Shown here: positions 46,608 to 54,286 of the stretch, piece after piece
Numbering within the stretch: the stretch's first letter is position 1
Layout of the letters: the number at the start of each line of letters is the position of its first letter
NCBI GenBank assembly: GCA_963732775.1
Contig: CAVTAR010000001.1
Span: 1,178,001-1,242,000 of the forward strand
Source of the DNA: CAVRQM01 sp963732775
GTDB lineage: Bacteria > Pseudomonadota > Alphaproteobacteria > Acetobacterales > Acetobacteraceae
Direction: 5' to 3'
Length of the DNA stretch: 64,000 nucleotides
Position numbers and translations under genes: made by a program
Notes under the pieces: generated by a model
Seen by the model: the letters and a program-made list of their open reading frames with translations, nothing else
What the model was told of the DNA's origin: nothing
Databases searched by the model: none

Positions 46608-48374
46608 TCACGCCATCCAGAACGCCACGGTGAACAGCGCGACGCCGAACGCAAGCCAGGCGACGTAGTCTCCGACGGCGCCGCTGTGCAGGAAGTTGAG
46701 TGCTGCCGCGAGCGATCTGGCAAGCGCGCCAGGCACCGCCCTGAGCGCCCGCGGCAGCCGGCGGTGCAGCAGGTCGAAGCTTGCCACCACGACGGCCAGC
46801 GCCACGGCGATCCAGGCGGGCAAGGTGGTGTTAAGGGCGGCGCTAGCGGTGGCCGGCGCGCCAAGCTGCGCGGCGGCATGCCACGCAAGCCCGTCCAGCC
46901 AGTGCGTCCCGGCCAGGACCAGGGCGAGCGGCGCCGCCGCACAGGCCAGCATGAGCGGCAGCGGCCGGTCGGCCTTCTCCTGTTCCTCCTCGGTCGGCGA
47001 GCGTTCCTCCTCGCCCGCTACCGGCCCGAGCCCGGCAAAGATACGCCCGGCGGCGCGCAGCACGGCGCCGCCGGTGGTGGCACCGCCAAACACCAGCACC
47101 GGCAACAGCCAGCCCTGGCCGCCCGCCCCCGCCGCCTGGGCGAGCGTGGCCACGCCGTCGTCCATCAGGCCGACGGGCAGGCCCGCCAGCAGCAATCCCT
47201 CGGCGGCCATGACCACGCCCACTGGCCAGATCGGCCGCCCCAGGCCGCGCAGGCCGATCTCGTCGATACCGCCGCAGGTCGCGAGCAGGATCCCCGCCAC
47301 CATGAACAGCGACGCCTTCACCAGCCCATGCCCGGCCAGGTAGGTCAGCGCCCCGGCCACCCCCGCCCGGTCCGCGAACGCCAGGCCGATTAGCAGCACG
47401 CCGGTGTGCGACACCGTGGAGAAGGCCAGCAGCCGCTTGAGGTGCCGCTGCAGCAGGGCCATCGCTCCGCCGACCATCACGCTCGCCGCACCCATGCCGA
47501 GCAGCAGCGTATGCACCACGACCATCACCACGGGCGCGCCGGCGAACACCGTGAACACCAGCCGGGCCAGCCCGAAGACGCCGAGCGCGACCATGACGCC
47601 GGAGAAGATGACCGAGACGGGGCTGGGCGCCACCGCGTGGGCTTCCGGCAGCCAGAAATGGAACGGCACTTGCGCCGCCTTCACCAGCAGGCCCGTGGCC
47701 ATCAGCACGAACGCCGCCGCCACCACCGGGTCGCCCGCCGCGCCGCCTGCAGCCGCCTGCGCCGCGCGGCCGATCGAGGCCATGTCGAGCGAGCCGGCGA
47801 AGGCGTACGCCAGGCCGATCCCACCCAGGAATAGGTAGGAGCCGATGGTGTTTACCACGGTGAAGATGATGGCCCCCTCCAGCGGCGAGGCGCGCAACTG
47901 GTAGCCGGTCAGGGCAAAGGCGGCGACGCTCATCACCTCGAACCACACGAACATGTTGAACGCGTCCGCCGTCAGGCAGAAGCCGATCATGGCCGCCATG
48001 AACAGCAGCATGAGCACGTGGAAGTGCGCGTGAACCTCGTCGAAATAGCCCCATGCGAAGGTTAGCGCCAAGGCGAACAGTACGGCCACGAACGCTGACA
48101 CCGAGGCGCCCGCCAGATCGACCCGGAACGAAATGCCGATCGCCTGGCCCGCCCGGGGCTCCCAGCCGCCGAACCAGTAGGTGATCGGGCCGTCGGCCGC
48201 CCCGACCGCGAGCACCGCGCAGAGGCCAGCGGCGGCCAGCACGGTCAGCAGCGCCGCGATGTCTGGGCCATGCCGGGGCAGCTTCTTGCCCACCGCCAGC
48301 AGCAGCCCCGCGACCGCCAGCGGCCCCGCCACCGGCCAGGGCGGCAGGCTGGCGACCGTGGCGGGGTCGAGCAT
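46608..48374 (-). CDS. mrpD: Mrp-type cation/proton antiporter subunit D
   Basis: The 588-residue inner-membrane protein has about 14 helices and the proton-antiporter domain shared with complex I subunits. It carries AFNMFVWFEVMSVAAFALTGYQL with the essential glutamate in WFE, VKAAQVPFHFWLPEAHAVAPSPVSVIFSG, and the histidine/lysine region HLKRLLAFSTVSHTG. It is the only large antiporter-like subunit in this operon; no MrpA is encoded beside it. The ATG at 48374 overlaps the mrpC stop (TGATG). About 233 bases behind it, up to the convergent XRE gene, show no further gene. Confidence 0.92.
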   Translation of the reverse strand: MLDPATVASLPPWPVAGPLAVAGLLLAVGKKLPRHGPDIAALLTVLAAAGLCAVLAVGAADGPITYWFGGWEPRAGQAIGISFRVDLAGASVSAFVAVLFALALTFAWGYFDEVHAHFHVLMLLFMAAMIGFCLTADAFNMFVWFEVMSVAAFALTGYQLRASPLEGAIIFTVVNTIGSYLFLGGIGLAYAFAGSLDMASIGRAAQAAAGGAAGDPVVAAAFVLMATGLLVKAAQVPFHFWLPEAHAVAPSPVSVIFSGVMVALGVFGLARLVFTVFAGAPVVMVVVHTLLLGMGAASVMVGGAMALLQRHLKRLLAFSTVSHTGVLLIGLAFADRAGVAGALTYLAGHGLVKASLFMVAGILLATCGGIDEIGLRGLGRPIWPVGVVMAAEGLLLAGLPVGLMDDGVATLAQAAGAGGQGWLLPVLVFGGATTGGAVLRAAGRIFAGLGPVAGEEERSPTEEEQEKADRPLPLMLACAAAPLALVLAGTHWLDGLAWHAAAQLGAPATASAALNTTLPAWIAVALAVVVASFDLLHRRLPRALRAVPGALARSLAAALNFLHSGAVGDYVAWLAFGVALFTVAFWMA

Positions 48375-48733
48375 CACTTCGGCCGCATCGGGCGGAGCCG
48401 TTCCGGGTCCAGCGTGCCGCAGCGCTTATGCACCTGCAGCGCCAGCGCCAGCAGCAGCGCCGTCACCGTGGCGCCCACCACCACGTCGGTCAGCACCAGC
48501 GCGTGCGTCACCGAGTCCACGGCCGGGGTGCCCGGCGGTCTGGTGTAGAAGATCGGCGCGACCCCGCCGGTGCGGAAGCCGACCGAGAGCAGCAGCACGT
48601 AGGTGGCCGCCTGCACCACGGACAGGCACCCGATCAGGTGCACGGCGTGGCGGCTGGTGACGATCCCGTACAGCCCCGCCCCGAGCAGCCACGCCGCCAC
48701 CGCCCACGGCAGCAGGCCGAGCGCTTCGGTCAT
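48374..48733 (-). CDS. mrpC: Mrp-type antiporter subunit C
   Basis: The 119-residue protein has three membrane helices like NuoK. The signature stretches are LYGIVTSRHAVHLIGCLSVVQAATYVLLLSVGF and DSVTHALVLTDVVVGATVTALLLALALQVHK. The short GLYG...LIG pattern and PALTHALVLTAIVVG-like segment are typical of MnhC. Its ATG overlaps the mrpB stop as ATGA and its stop overlaps the mrpD start, so translation is coupled on both sides. Confidence 0.92.
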   Translation of the reverse strand: MTEALGLLPWAVAAWLLGAGLYGIVTSRHAVHLIGCLSVVQAATYVLLLSVGFRTGGVAPIFYTRPPGTPAVDSVTHALVLTDVVVGATVTALLLALALQVHKRCGTLDPERLRPMRPK

Positions 48734-49515
48734 GGGTCGTGCTCCGCCGGGACGACCCGCGTCTCCTCCAGGAACTCGATGAACACCACGAGGAACCCGC
48801 CGGCCACCGCGAGCGTGACGCCGGCATTCTCGACCAGCATGAGCCCGCCCGAGAACAGGTCTCCGAGCGAGCCCAGCGGCAGCATGTTGCCGCCAAACGG
48901 CAGCCCGAGCAGCAGACCGGCGAAGCCGCAGGCGACGTACAGGGTGGCGCCGAGCCCCTCGCAGGCGTCCATCACCTCGGACAGCACCAGGCGCCGCCAC
49001 TGCGCGTAGCCGTCCGCCAGGAAGATCAGCAGCCCGCCGGAGGCCAGGATCACGCCGCCCTGGAAGCCGCCGCCCGGCGTGGTCATCGCGTGCAGCGCCA
49101 CGTAGAGGCCGAACAGCAGCAGCGCGGGCGCGACCAGACGCCCCGCCAGCACGACCGCGTCCGTGCGGGGCAGGACGGGGCGCTGGCCGCTGCGCCCCGG
49201 CTGCGCGCTGCGGGTCTCGCCGCGCTGGCCGCGCAGCAGCACGGTCACGCCGGTGACGGCGCACAGCAGCATGAACTCCTCTCCCAGCGTGTCGAAGCCG
49301 CGATAGTCGAAGTTGACCGCGCTGGTCATGTTGGTGACGTGGCGTTCCACCGGGGCCGCCGCGTTGATGGCGTCGCCATAGGGCAGGGGATGGGCGCCGA
49401 ACCGGGGCATGTGCCTGGCCACGTGACAGAAGCCCGGGACCGCCAGCAGGACGGCGGCCGCGAACAGCACGAGCCGGGCCCGCTGGCTCATGCCGCGCGG
49501 CACCGCCTTCGTCAT
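48730..49515 (-). CDS. mrpB: Mrp-type antiporter subunit B
   Basis: The 261-residue protein joins two modules. The N-terminal part carries NMTSAVNFDYRGFDTLGEEFMLLCAVTGVTVLLRG, a segment that in classical Mrp systems belongs to the end of MrpA (MbhE-like). The C-terminal MnhB domain reads LLLFGLYVALHAMTTPGGGFQGGVILASGGLLIFLADG. Seven or so membrane helices are present. The ATG at 49515 overlaps the stop of the DUF4040 gene (ATGA). The split of the MrpA tail over this gene and the next explains part of the missing MrpA. Confidence 0.9.
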   Translation of the reverse strand: MTKAVPRGMSQRARLVLFAAAVLLAVPGFCHVARHMPRFGAHPLPYGDAINAAAPVERHVTNMTSAVNFDYRGFDTLGEEFMLLCAVTGVTVLLRGQRGETRSAQPGRSGQRPVLPRTDAVVLAGRLVAPALLLFGLYVALHAMTTPGGGFQGGVILASGGLLIFLADGYAQWRRLVLSEVMDACEGLGATLYVACGFAGLLLGLPFGGNMLPLGSLGDLFSGGLMLVENAGVTLAVAGGFLVVFIEFLEETRVVPAEHDP

Positions 49516-49772
49516 TCGCCGTCGCGCCCGTCCGGGCCGCGATCCATGTGGATGGAGGCGAGCACCACCAGGAACAGCAGCGGCACCGCCGCCGTGCCCA
49601 CCGCGAGCTCGGCGAACGCCACGTCGGGCGCCTGCAGGGCCATGAACAGCAGCGCCAGCGCCAGGCCGTTGGCGGACATCGCCAGCACCTGCCGGCGCGG
49701 CTCCCGCGACAGGGCGACCCCGGTGCCGGACGCGGCCACCAGGAGCAGCAGCAGGGCGAGCAGCAGCGTCAC
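49512..49772 (-). CDS. DUF4040 / MbhD-like membrane subunit
   Basis: The 86-residue protein has about three hydrophobic segments (LLLALLLLLVAASGTGVAL and ANGLALALLFMALQAPDVAFAELAVGTAAVPLLFLVVL). The APDVAFAELAVG motif is the mark of the MbhD/DUF4040 module that is fused into MrpA in Bacillus-type systems. Here it stands alone between mrpG and mrpB. The start is a GTG at 49772 overlapping the mrpG stop (GTGA), and the stop overlaps mrpB (ATGA). Confidence 0.88.
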   Translation of the reverse strand: MTLLLALLLLLVAASGTGVALSREPRRQVLAMSANGLALALLFMALQAPDVAFAELAVGTAAVPLLFLVVLASIHMDRGPDGRDGE

Positions 49773-50068
49773 GCCGGCGGCTCCGGCTGCCGGAACCGGT
49801 CCCGGTACAGCAGCGCCCGGCCGGCCGCGTGCGACAGGACGGCGCCGCCGGCGACACTCGCCAGCACGGCGAGCAGCACCTTGCAGGCCCGGGTGGACGG
49901 GCCGTCGGCCACGAACGCGACCGCCACCAGGAGCCCGCCCGCCGCGACGTTGACGAAGGCGGCGCAGTGCAGCCGGTCGAGCGGGCGGCGCAGCCGCGCG
50001 AAGCCGAGGCACCCCAGCCAGGTCACGGCCACCAGAAGCGCCAGCAGGGCGTCCACCGCGACGCTCAC
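49769..50068 (-). CDS. mrpG: Mrp-type antiporter subunit G
   Basis: The 99-residue protein has three membrane helices and the MnhG pattern WLGCLGFARLRRPLDRLHCAAFVNVAAGGLLVAVAF. The usual GxxR(L/M)PD(V/I)xxRLHA sequence is recognisable as GFARLRRPLDRLHCA. The start is a GTG at 50068 overlapping the mrpF stop as GTGA. It ends inside the start of the DUF4040 gene. Gene order F-G is as in most Mrp operons. Confidence 0.88.
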   Translation of the reverse strand: MSVAVDALLALLVAVTWLGCLGFARLRRPLDRLHCAAFVNVAAGGLLVAVAFVADGPSTRACKVLLAVLASVAGGAVLSHAAGRALLYRDRFRQPEPPA

Positions 50069-50316
50069 AGCCAGCGTTCCAGGAACAGCGTGCAGGCCAG
50101 CGTGCCGGGCACGGTCAGGAGCGGCACGGCCAGGGCCAGGTCGACGAACGAGCTCTGGTCGAAGGCGAAGGTCATCAGCGCGAGCAGGACCGTGGACACG
50201 CCGGTGGCGAGCTGGATGGCGGCCAGGCGGTCGCCGGTGCGCCCGCGGCAGGCGGCCAGCACGGGGACCGCGAGGGCGGGCACCAGCGCCGCCGCGGCCA
50301 GCTCCCACCCGGTCAT
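50065..50316 (-). CDS. mrpF: Mrp-type antiporter subunit F
   Basis: The 83-residue protein has three hydrophobic helices and the MnhF features: RGRTGDRLAAIQLATGVSTVLLALMTFAFDQSSFVDLALAVPLLTVPGTLACTLFLERWL. The usual GPxxxDRxxA motif is seen as GRTGDRLAAI, and YxDxALVLALLGFxGTLA is seen as FVDLALAVPLLTVPGTLA. Its ATG at 50316 overlaps the mrpE stop (ATGA). Confidence 0.88.
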   Translation of the reverse strand: MTGWELAAAALVPALAVPVLAACRGRTGDRLAAIQLATGVSTVLLALMTFAFDQSSFVDLALAVPLLTVPGTLACTLFLERWL

Positions 50317-50837
50317 GCCGGCCAGTACCGGCCGGACAGCGGCGGCGCCGGCGCGAGCCGGTGCAGCAGCATGGCGTGGCCGGCCTCGGGCAGGGACGAC
50401 GGCGCGATGTCGAGCACGAAGCCGTTCGGCGCGAGCGAGGTCAGAACGGTCACGAGCGCCCGGCGCCCGGCATCGCCGGCGGAGTCGGCGCCAGGGTCGA
50501 ACGCCTGCCAGCGCGCCTCGCCATCGCCCGGCCGGCCGGCCACGGCGCGGGCGAGCGCGGCGCCGACCCGCACGGTGTCGGCAGCCAGGCTGGCCAGCGC
50601 GGCGCCGAGCGCGCGCGGCGGCGGCAGGGGTGCGGCGACCGGCCTGTCCTGCCGCAGCGTCTGCATGGCCACGAAGCCCGCGACGGCGCCCGCGACCGCC
50701 AGCGCCGCCGCCGCCTCGGTCCAGGTGAGACTGCCGGCCAGGAGCAGATAGCCGCCTAAAGCGGCAGCGAACGCCAGGGCGGCCGACCGGCTGGCGCCCA
50801 CCCATGGTCGGGCCGTGGCGTGGCGAGGCGTGGGCAT
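50313..50837 (-). CDS. mrpE: Mrp-type antiporter subunit E
   Basis: The 174-residue protein has two N-terminal hydrophobic segments and a cytoplasmic domain that contains ALVTVLTSLAPNGFVLDIAPSSLPEAGHAMLLHRL. The conserved TPGT(V/L)xLD...LxVHxL pattern of MnhE is partly degenerate here (APNGFVLDI). It starts the mrpEFG-DUF4040-BCD order and lies only 9 bases behind the SRPBCC gene, so the antiporter is likely transcribed with the three genes upstream. Confidence 0.82.
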   Translation of the reverse strand: MPTPRHATARPWVGASRSAALAFAAALGGYLLLAGSLTWTEAAAALAVAGAVAGFVAMQTLRQDRPVAAPLPPPRALGAALASLAADTVRVGAALARAVAGRPGDGEARWQAFDPGADSAGDAGRRALVTVLTSLAPNGFVLDIAPSSLPEAGHAMLLHRLAPAPPLSGRYWPA

Positions 50838-50846
50838 GACTGCGTC

Positions 50847-51746
50847 CTAGCCGGCCGCGAGCATGTCGAACGCCTTCTGGAACACGTCCTGGTGGATCGC
50901 CGGGATCAGCGCCACGTCGTCGTGCGGGCTCGCCACCCAGTCCGCCGTCCACACCGCGAACGTCGTGTCGTCGCTCGTCACCGGGTAGAAGCGCGGGCCG
51001 GCATGGTAGTGCAGCCAGGGCATCGGGCTCGTCTCGATGGTGTAGCGGTAGGCGTGCTCGGCGTCCGACAGCCAGGTCAGCCGCTCGACCAGGTGCCCGC
51101 CGTTGATGGAGAAGTCGCGCGCGCCGGAGACCTGATCGGGCCGGGCGCCTTCCAGCATGTGCATGTCGGCCACGTCGGGATGCCAGCCGCCCATGCCGTC
51201 GAACGCGCGGGCGCGCGCCCACACCGGGCCGAGGGGTGCCGCGATCGCCGACGAGCAGAACACCTTCGCCGGCCGCCACCCGCCCCAGCGCACCGCGCCC
51301 TCGGGCGCGGCCCTGCCGCGCGCCATGTCGGCCAGCGCGGCGAGCCCGGGGGCGAACACGTCGCGTGCGATGATTGCCTCATACTTGCCCTCGTCGCCGC
51401 CGGCCTCGTCGAACGTCGCGCGCCACTGCGCGAAGGTGCGCTCGCCGGCGGTGACGGGGACCAGCTCGAACACGGCGTGGTAGTTGCGCACCGGGAACGC
51501 CGGGGTCTCGAAGTTGTAGGCAAAACGGTAGCGGCCGTCGTCGAGTTCCAGCAGGCGCTCGCGCACCGGCGTGTCGCCCACGGTGAAGGCACGGACGCAG
51601 CCCACCGCATCGGCCGGCAGCCCGTGCTCGATGTGGCACGGGCCGATGCCGGGCACCCAGTCCGGCAGGGCGGCGAAGTCGCGGACGATGGCCCAGACCG
51701 CTTCCACCGGCGCCTCGACGATCGTGCTGGCATAGGCGCGGGCCAT
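50847..51746 (-). CDS. protein with two SRPBCC (START-like) domains
   Basis: The 299-residue protein has two copies of the polyketide-cyclase/START-like ligand fold. The first begins ASTIVEAPVEAVWAIVRDFAALPDWVPGI and the second ASSAIAAPLGPVWARARAFDGMGGWHPDV, with C-terminal helices in each (ARDVFAPGLAALADM and HQDVFQKAFDML). Such proteins bind hydrophobic small molecules; plant-type MxaD-like relatives occur near sterol or aromatic metabolism. No catalytic residues are evident. It is third in an operon behind the TIM-barrel gene (12-base gap) and 9 bases before mrpE. Confidence 0.85.
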   Translation of the reverse strand: MARAYASTIVEAPVEAVWAIVRDFAALPDWVPGIGPCHIEHGLPADAVGCVRAFTVGDTPVRERLLELDDGRYRFAYNFETPAFPVRNYHAVFELVPVTAGERTFAQWRATFDEAGGDEGKYEAIIARDVFAPGLAALADMARGRAAPEGAVRWGGWRPAKVFCSSAIAAPLGPVWARARAFDGMGGWHPDVADMHMLEGARPDQVSGARDFSINGGHLVERLTWLSDAEHAYRYTIETSPMPWLHYHAGPRFYPVTSDDTTFAVWTADWVASPHDDVALIPAIHQDVFQKAFDMLAAG

Positions 51747-51758
51747 GGGGATCTCCGG

Positions 51759-52589
51759 TCAGCGGGTGATGGACTTGAAGCGGCGGGTCTGCTCGGTCAG
51801 CGCCTGCTCGACCGGCAGGCGCTCCATCGACGAGGCACCGTAGAAGCCGTGGCAGTCGCGGCAGGCGCGCAGGACGTATTGCGCGTCCTCGGGCGTCGCG
51901 ATCGGGCCGCCGTGGCACAGCACGATGATGTCGGGCCGCACCGCGCGCGCCACCTCGGCGATCGCGGCGACGCGCTCCACCGCCTGCGGCAGGCCGAGCG
52001 CGGTCTGCGCGCCGATGGCGCCGCCCGTGGTGAGGCCCATGTGGGCGACGACGATGTCGGCCCCGGCCTCGGCCATCGCCTGCGCCTCGCCGGCGTCGAA
52101 CACGTAGGGGGTGGTCAGCAGGTCCTTGGTGCGCGCCATGCGGACCAGGTCGACCTCGAGGCCGTAGCCCATGCCGGTCTCCTCGAGGTTGGCGCGCAGC
52201 GTGCCGTCGATCAGGCCCACGGTGGGGAAGTTCTGGATGCCGGAGAAGCCGATCGCGCCCAGGTGGTCGAGGAAGCTGTCGAAGTGGCAGAACGGGTCGG
52301 TGCCGTTGACGCCGGCCAGCACCGGCGTGTGGCGCACCACCGGCAGCACCTCGCGCGCCATGTCGAGCACGATGTCGTTGGCGTTGCCGTAGGCCAGGAT
52401 GCCGGCCAGCGAGCCGCGTCCGGCCATGCGGTAGCGGCCGGAGTTGTAGATGACGACGAGGTCGATGTCGCCCGCTTCCTCGCATTTCGCGGACAGGCCG
52501 GTGCCGGCGCCGCCGCCGACAATGGGCTCGCCCCGCGCGACCATGCCGGCGAACTTCTCGAGCAGCCTGCTGCGTGGGATTCGGGCCAT
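51759..52589 (-). CDS. TIM-barrel enzyme of the phosphoenolpyruvate hydrolase-like family
   Basis: The 276-residue protein matches the PEP-hydrolase-like family (PF09370/COG5564) by its opening FAGMVARGEPIVGGGAGTGLSAKCEEAGDIDLVVIYNSGRYRM and by AGVNGTDPFCHFDSFLDHL, GFSGIQNFPTVGLIDG, DIVVAHMGLTTGG, and the C-terminal LCHGGPIATPEDAQYVL and GFYGASSMERLPVE. Some fungal members are fused to UPF0261 proteins as Tm-1-like resistance factors. The bacterial reaction is not well established. No UPF0261 gene is seen in this window; the SRPBCC gene follows instead. Confidence 0.88.
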   Translation of the reverse strand: MARIPRSRLLEKFAGMVARGEPIVGGGAGTGLSAKCEEAGDIDLVVIYNSGRYRMAGRGSLAGILAYGNANDIVLDMAREVLPVVRHTPVLAGVNGTDPFCHFDSFLDHLGAIGFSGIQNFPTVGLIDGTLRANLEETGMGYGLEVDLVRMARTKDLLTTPYVFDAGEAQAMAEAGADIVVAHMGLTTGGAIGAQTALGLPQAVERVAAIAEVARAVRPDIIVLCHGGPIATPEDAQYVLRACRDCHGFYGASSMERLPVEQALTEQTRRFKSITR

Positions 52590-52621
52590 GGCCCGTGTCT
52601 AGCGCGGCGCGGCCGGACTGA

Positions 52622-53029
52622 CTATGCGGCGGCCTCCAGCGGGGGCAGCACCGGGCGGATGAACGCCAGCGCCGCCTCGAAGGTGGTCAGCCGCGCCATC
52701 GTCAGCTGGCGCACCGCGTCGACCACGACCCAGTGGATGCCTTCGGCCATGACCATGTAGGCGGGGTCGATGTTCTCGCGCACCCACACCAGCACGTAGT
52801 CCTGCCGCGGCCCCTCGGCAAGCGAGCCGACCCGATCCGGCGTGAACGCGGAGGCGTCGCACAACCCCATGCGCCGGCCCGCGTCCAGCCACCGCGCCAG
52901 CAGCTCCGTATGACGCGGCATAATACGTTGCCTGAGCGGAATGACATTTTCAGGGAGCTCGCCCGGCGGCGCGACTTCGCGGCGCTGCGTCCGCACGCGC
53001 GAGCCACCCCGAGTTTTGCGCCCGACCAT
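52622..53029 (-). CDS. hypothetical 135-aa protein at the head of the antiporter operon
   Basis: The protein has a basic, polar N-terminus (RKTRGGSRVRTQRRE). A compact region follows: MPRHTELLARWLDAGRRMGLCDASAF, then YVLVWVRENIDPAYMVMAEGIHWVVVDAVRQLTMARLTTFEAAL, with mixed helix and strand. I recognise no family. The ATG at 53029 has AGGAG 9 bases upstream; a second start at MPRHTELL is possible. A sigma70-like promoter stands immediately upstream, and the gene is the first of the run down to mrpD. Confidence 0.7.
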   Translation of the reverse strand: MVGRKTRGGSRVRTQRREVAPPGELPENVIPLRQRIMPRHTELLARWLDAGRRMGLCDASAFTPDRVGSLAEGPRQDYVLVWVRENIDPAYMVMAEGIHWVVVDAVRQLTMARLTTFEAALAFIRPVLPPLEAAA

Positions 53030-53057
53030 TCACCCTCTCCTCACGAGAACGACACAC

Positions 53058-53087
53058 ATATTACCGCGGCGGTCGCTTTAGAGGCAA
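53058..53087 (-). promoter_or_regulatory. sigma70-like promoter for the antiporter operon
   Basis: Reading the reverse strand, a -35 TTGCCT (53087-53082) and a -10 TAATAT (53063-53058) are separated by 18 bases. They end 28 bases before the ATG at 53029 and its AGGAG. The patch from about 53040 to 53170 is markedly AT-richer than the surroundings, as expected of a promoter. Confidence 0.55.
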
Positions 53088-53143
53088 TAACCGGCCGGTC
53101 GTTGCGCTTCTTCCAACGTTTATGTGATGAAAATGCCACGTTG

Positions 53144-54286
53144 TCACGTATTTACAGCAGAGAGGATATTAGCAAGGCGCTGGAAGTCATTCATTTCATT
53201 ATACGCCTGCACCGACAGCCTCAGCCAGGCGGCACCCCCGAGAGCGCTCACCGGGACGTCGGTTCCGGCGGCCAGCCAGCGGCTCCGCAGAGCCAGGGCG
53301 CGCGGCGGGTCGACCGGGCCTGTCGTCGGCAGGCGCACTACGGCCATCGCGTGCGGCGGGCTCTCGGCTGTTTCTGTGCCGAGCCGCCGCGCCAGCCACG
53401 CGGCGCCCGCGGTCGCGACGGCGGCGTTGCGCGCCCGCAGTCCCGGGCCGCCAAGTGCCGCGTGGAAATCGAGTGCGGCGGGCAGGGCGAGCCAGGCCGA
53501 CGGATCGCGCGTGCCGGTCCAGTCGAACTCCGCGAGGAAGCCGTCACCGTGGCCGTGCGAGATTGTCACCGGATGCAGGCCCGCCTGCCGATCTTGGCGC
53601 GCCCAGAGGAAGCCGCAGCCCTTGGGAGCCATCAGCCATTTGTGGCAGTTGCCGACATAGTAGTCGGCGTCGAGGGCGGCCAGGTCGAGCTCGACGTTGC
53701 CCGGGCCGTGCGCGCCGTCAACCAGTACCGGAACTCCCAAGGCGCGGCAGGCGGCGACCATGCGGGCGAGCGGCAGGAGCAATGCGCTCGGCGAGGTGAT
53801 GTGGTCGAGCACGACGAGTCTCGTCCGCGGGCCGAGCGCGGCGGCAAGGTTGGCGAGCAGCGCCGCGTCGTCGGCGCGCGGGAACGGCACGGCGACCTCC
53901 AGGACGCGGCCGCGCGCCCGCTCGGCGAAGAAGCGCGCGGCCTTCATCACCGCGCCATAGCCATGGTCGAGCACCACAACTTCGTCGCCGGCGTCGAGCC
54001 GCAGCGAGCGCAGCACCGCGTTGCACCCGACGGTCGCGTTCTCGACGAACACCACGTCGTCCGGCGCTGTGCCGATGAACTCCGCGAGCCGTGCGGCGGC
54101 GGCACGCAACGCGCCGGGGAGTTCGTCGACGAAGAAGCGCGTCGGCTGCGCCTCCATGCGCGCCTGCCACGCGCGCTGTGCGGCGAGCACGACGCGCGGC
54201 GTGGCGCCGAACGAGCCGTGGTTGACGGTGAGGAACGCGGCGTCGAGGTCCCACTCGCCGCGCGCCGCGGCACCCCAGCGCGTCAC
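53144..54286 (-). CDS. PLP-dependent aminotransferase class V (isopenicillin-N-epimerase-like)
   Basis: The 380-residue enzyme shows the class V fold: FLTVNHGSFGATPRVVL at the N-terminus, VFVENATVGCNAVLRSL, LVLDHITSPSALLLPL and VLVDGAHGPGNVELDL. The PLP-binding lysine is in YYVGNCHKWLMAPKGCGFLWAR, and the C-terminal WLRLSVQAYNEMNDFQRL is also typical. This wording is close to isopenicillin N epimerase-like and hercynylcysteine lyase-like proteins; the exact reaction is open. The GTG at 54286 overlaps the amidohydrolase stop (GTGA). It is last in the long reverse operon from carA. Confidence 0.88.
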   Translation of the reverse strand: MTRWGAAARGEWDLDAAFLTVNHGSFGATPRVVLAAQRAWQARMEAQPTRFFVDELPGALRAAAARLAEFIGTAPDDVVFVENATVGCNAVLRSLRLDAGDEVVVLDHGYGAVMKAARFFAERARGRVLEVAVPFPRADDAALLANLAAALGPRTRLVVLDHITSPSALLLPLARMVAACRALGVPVLVDGAHGPGNVELDLAALDADYYVGNCHKWLMAPKGCGFLWARQDRQAGLHPVTISHGHGDGFLAEFDWTGTRDPSAWLALPAALDFHAALGGPGLRARNAAVATAGAAWLARRLGTETAESPPHAMAVVRLPTTGPVDPPRALALRSRWLAAGTDVPVSALGGAAWLRLSVQAYNEMNDFQRLANILSAVNT

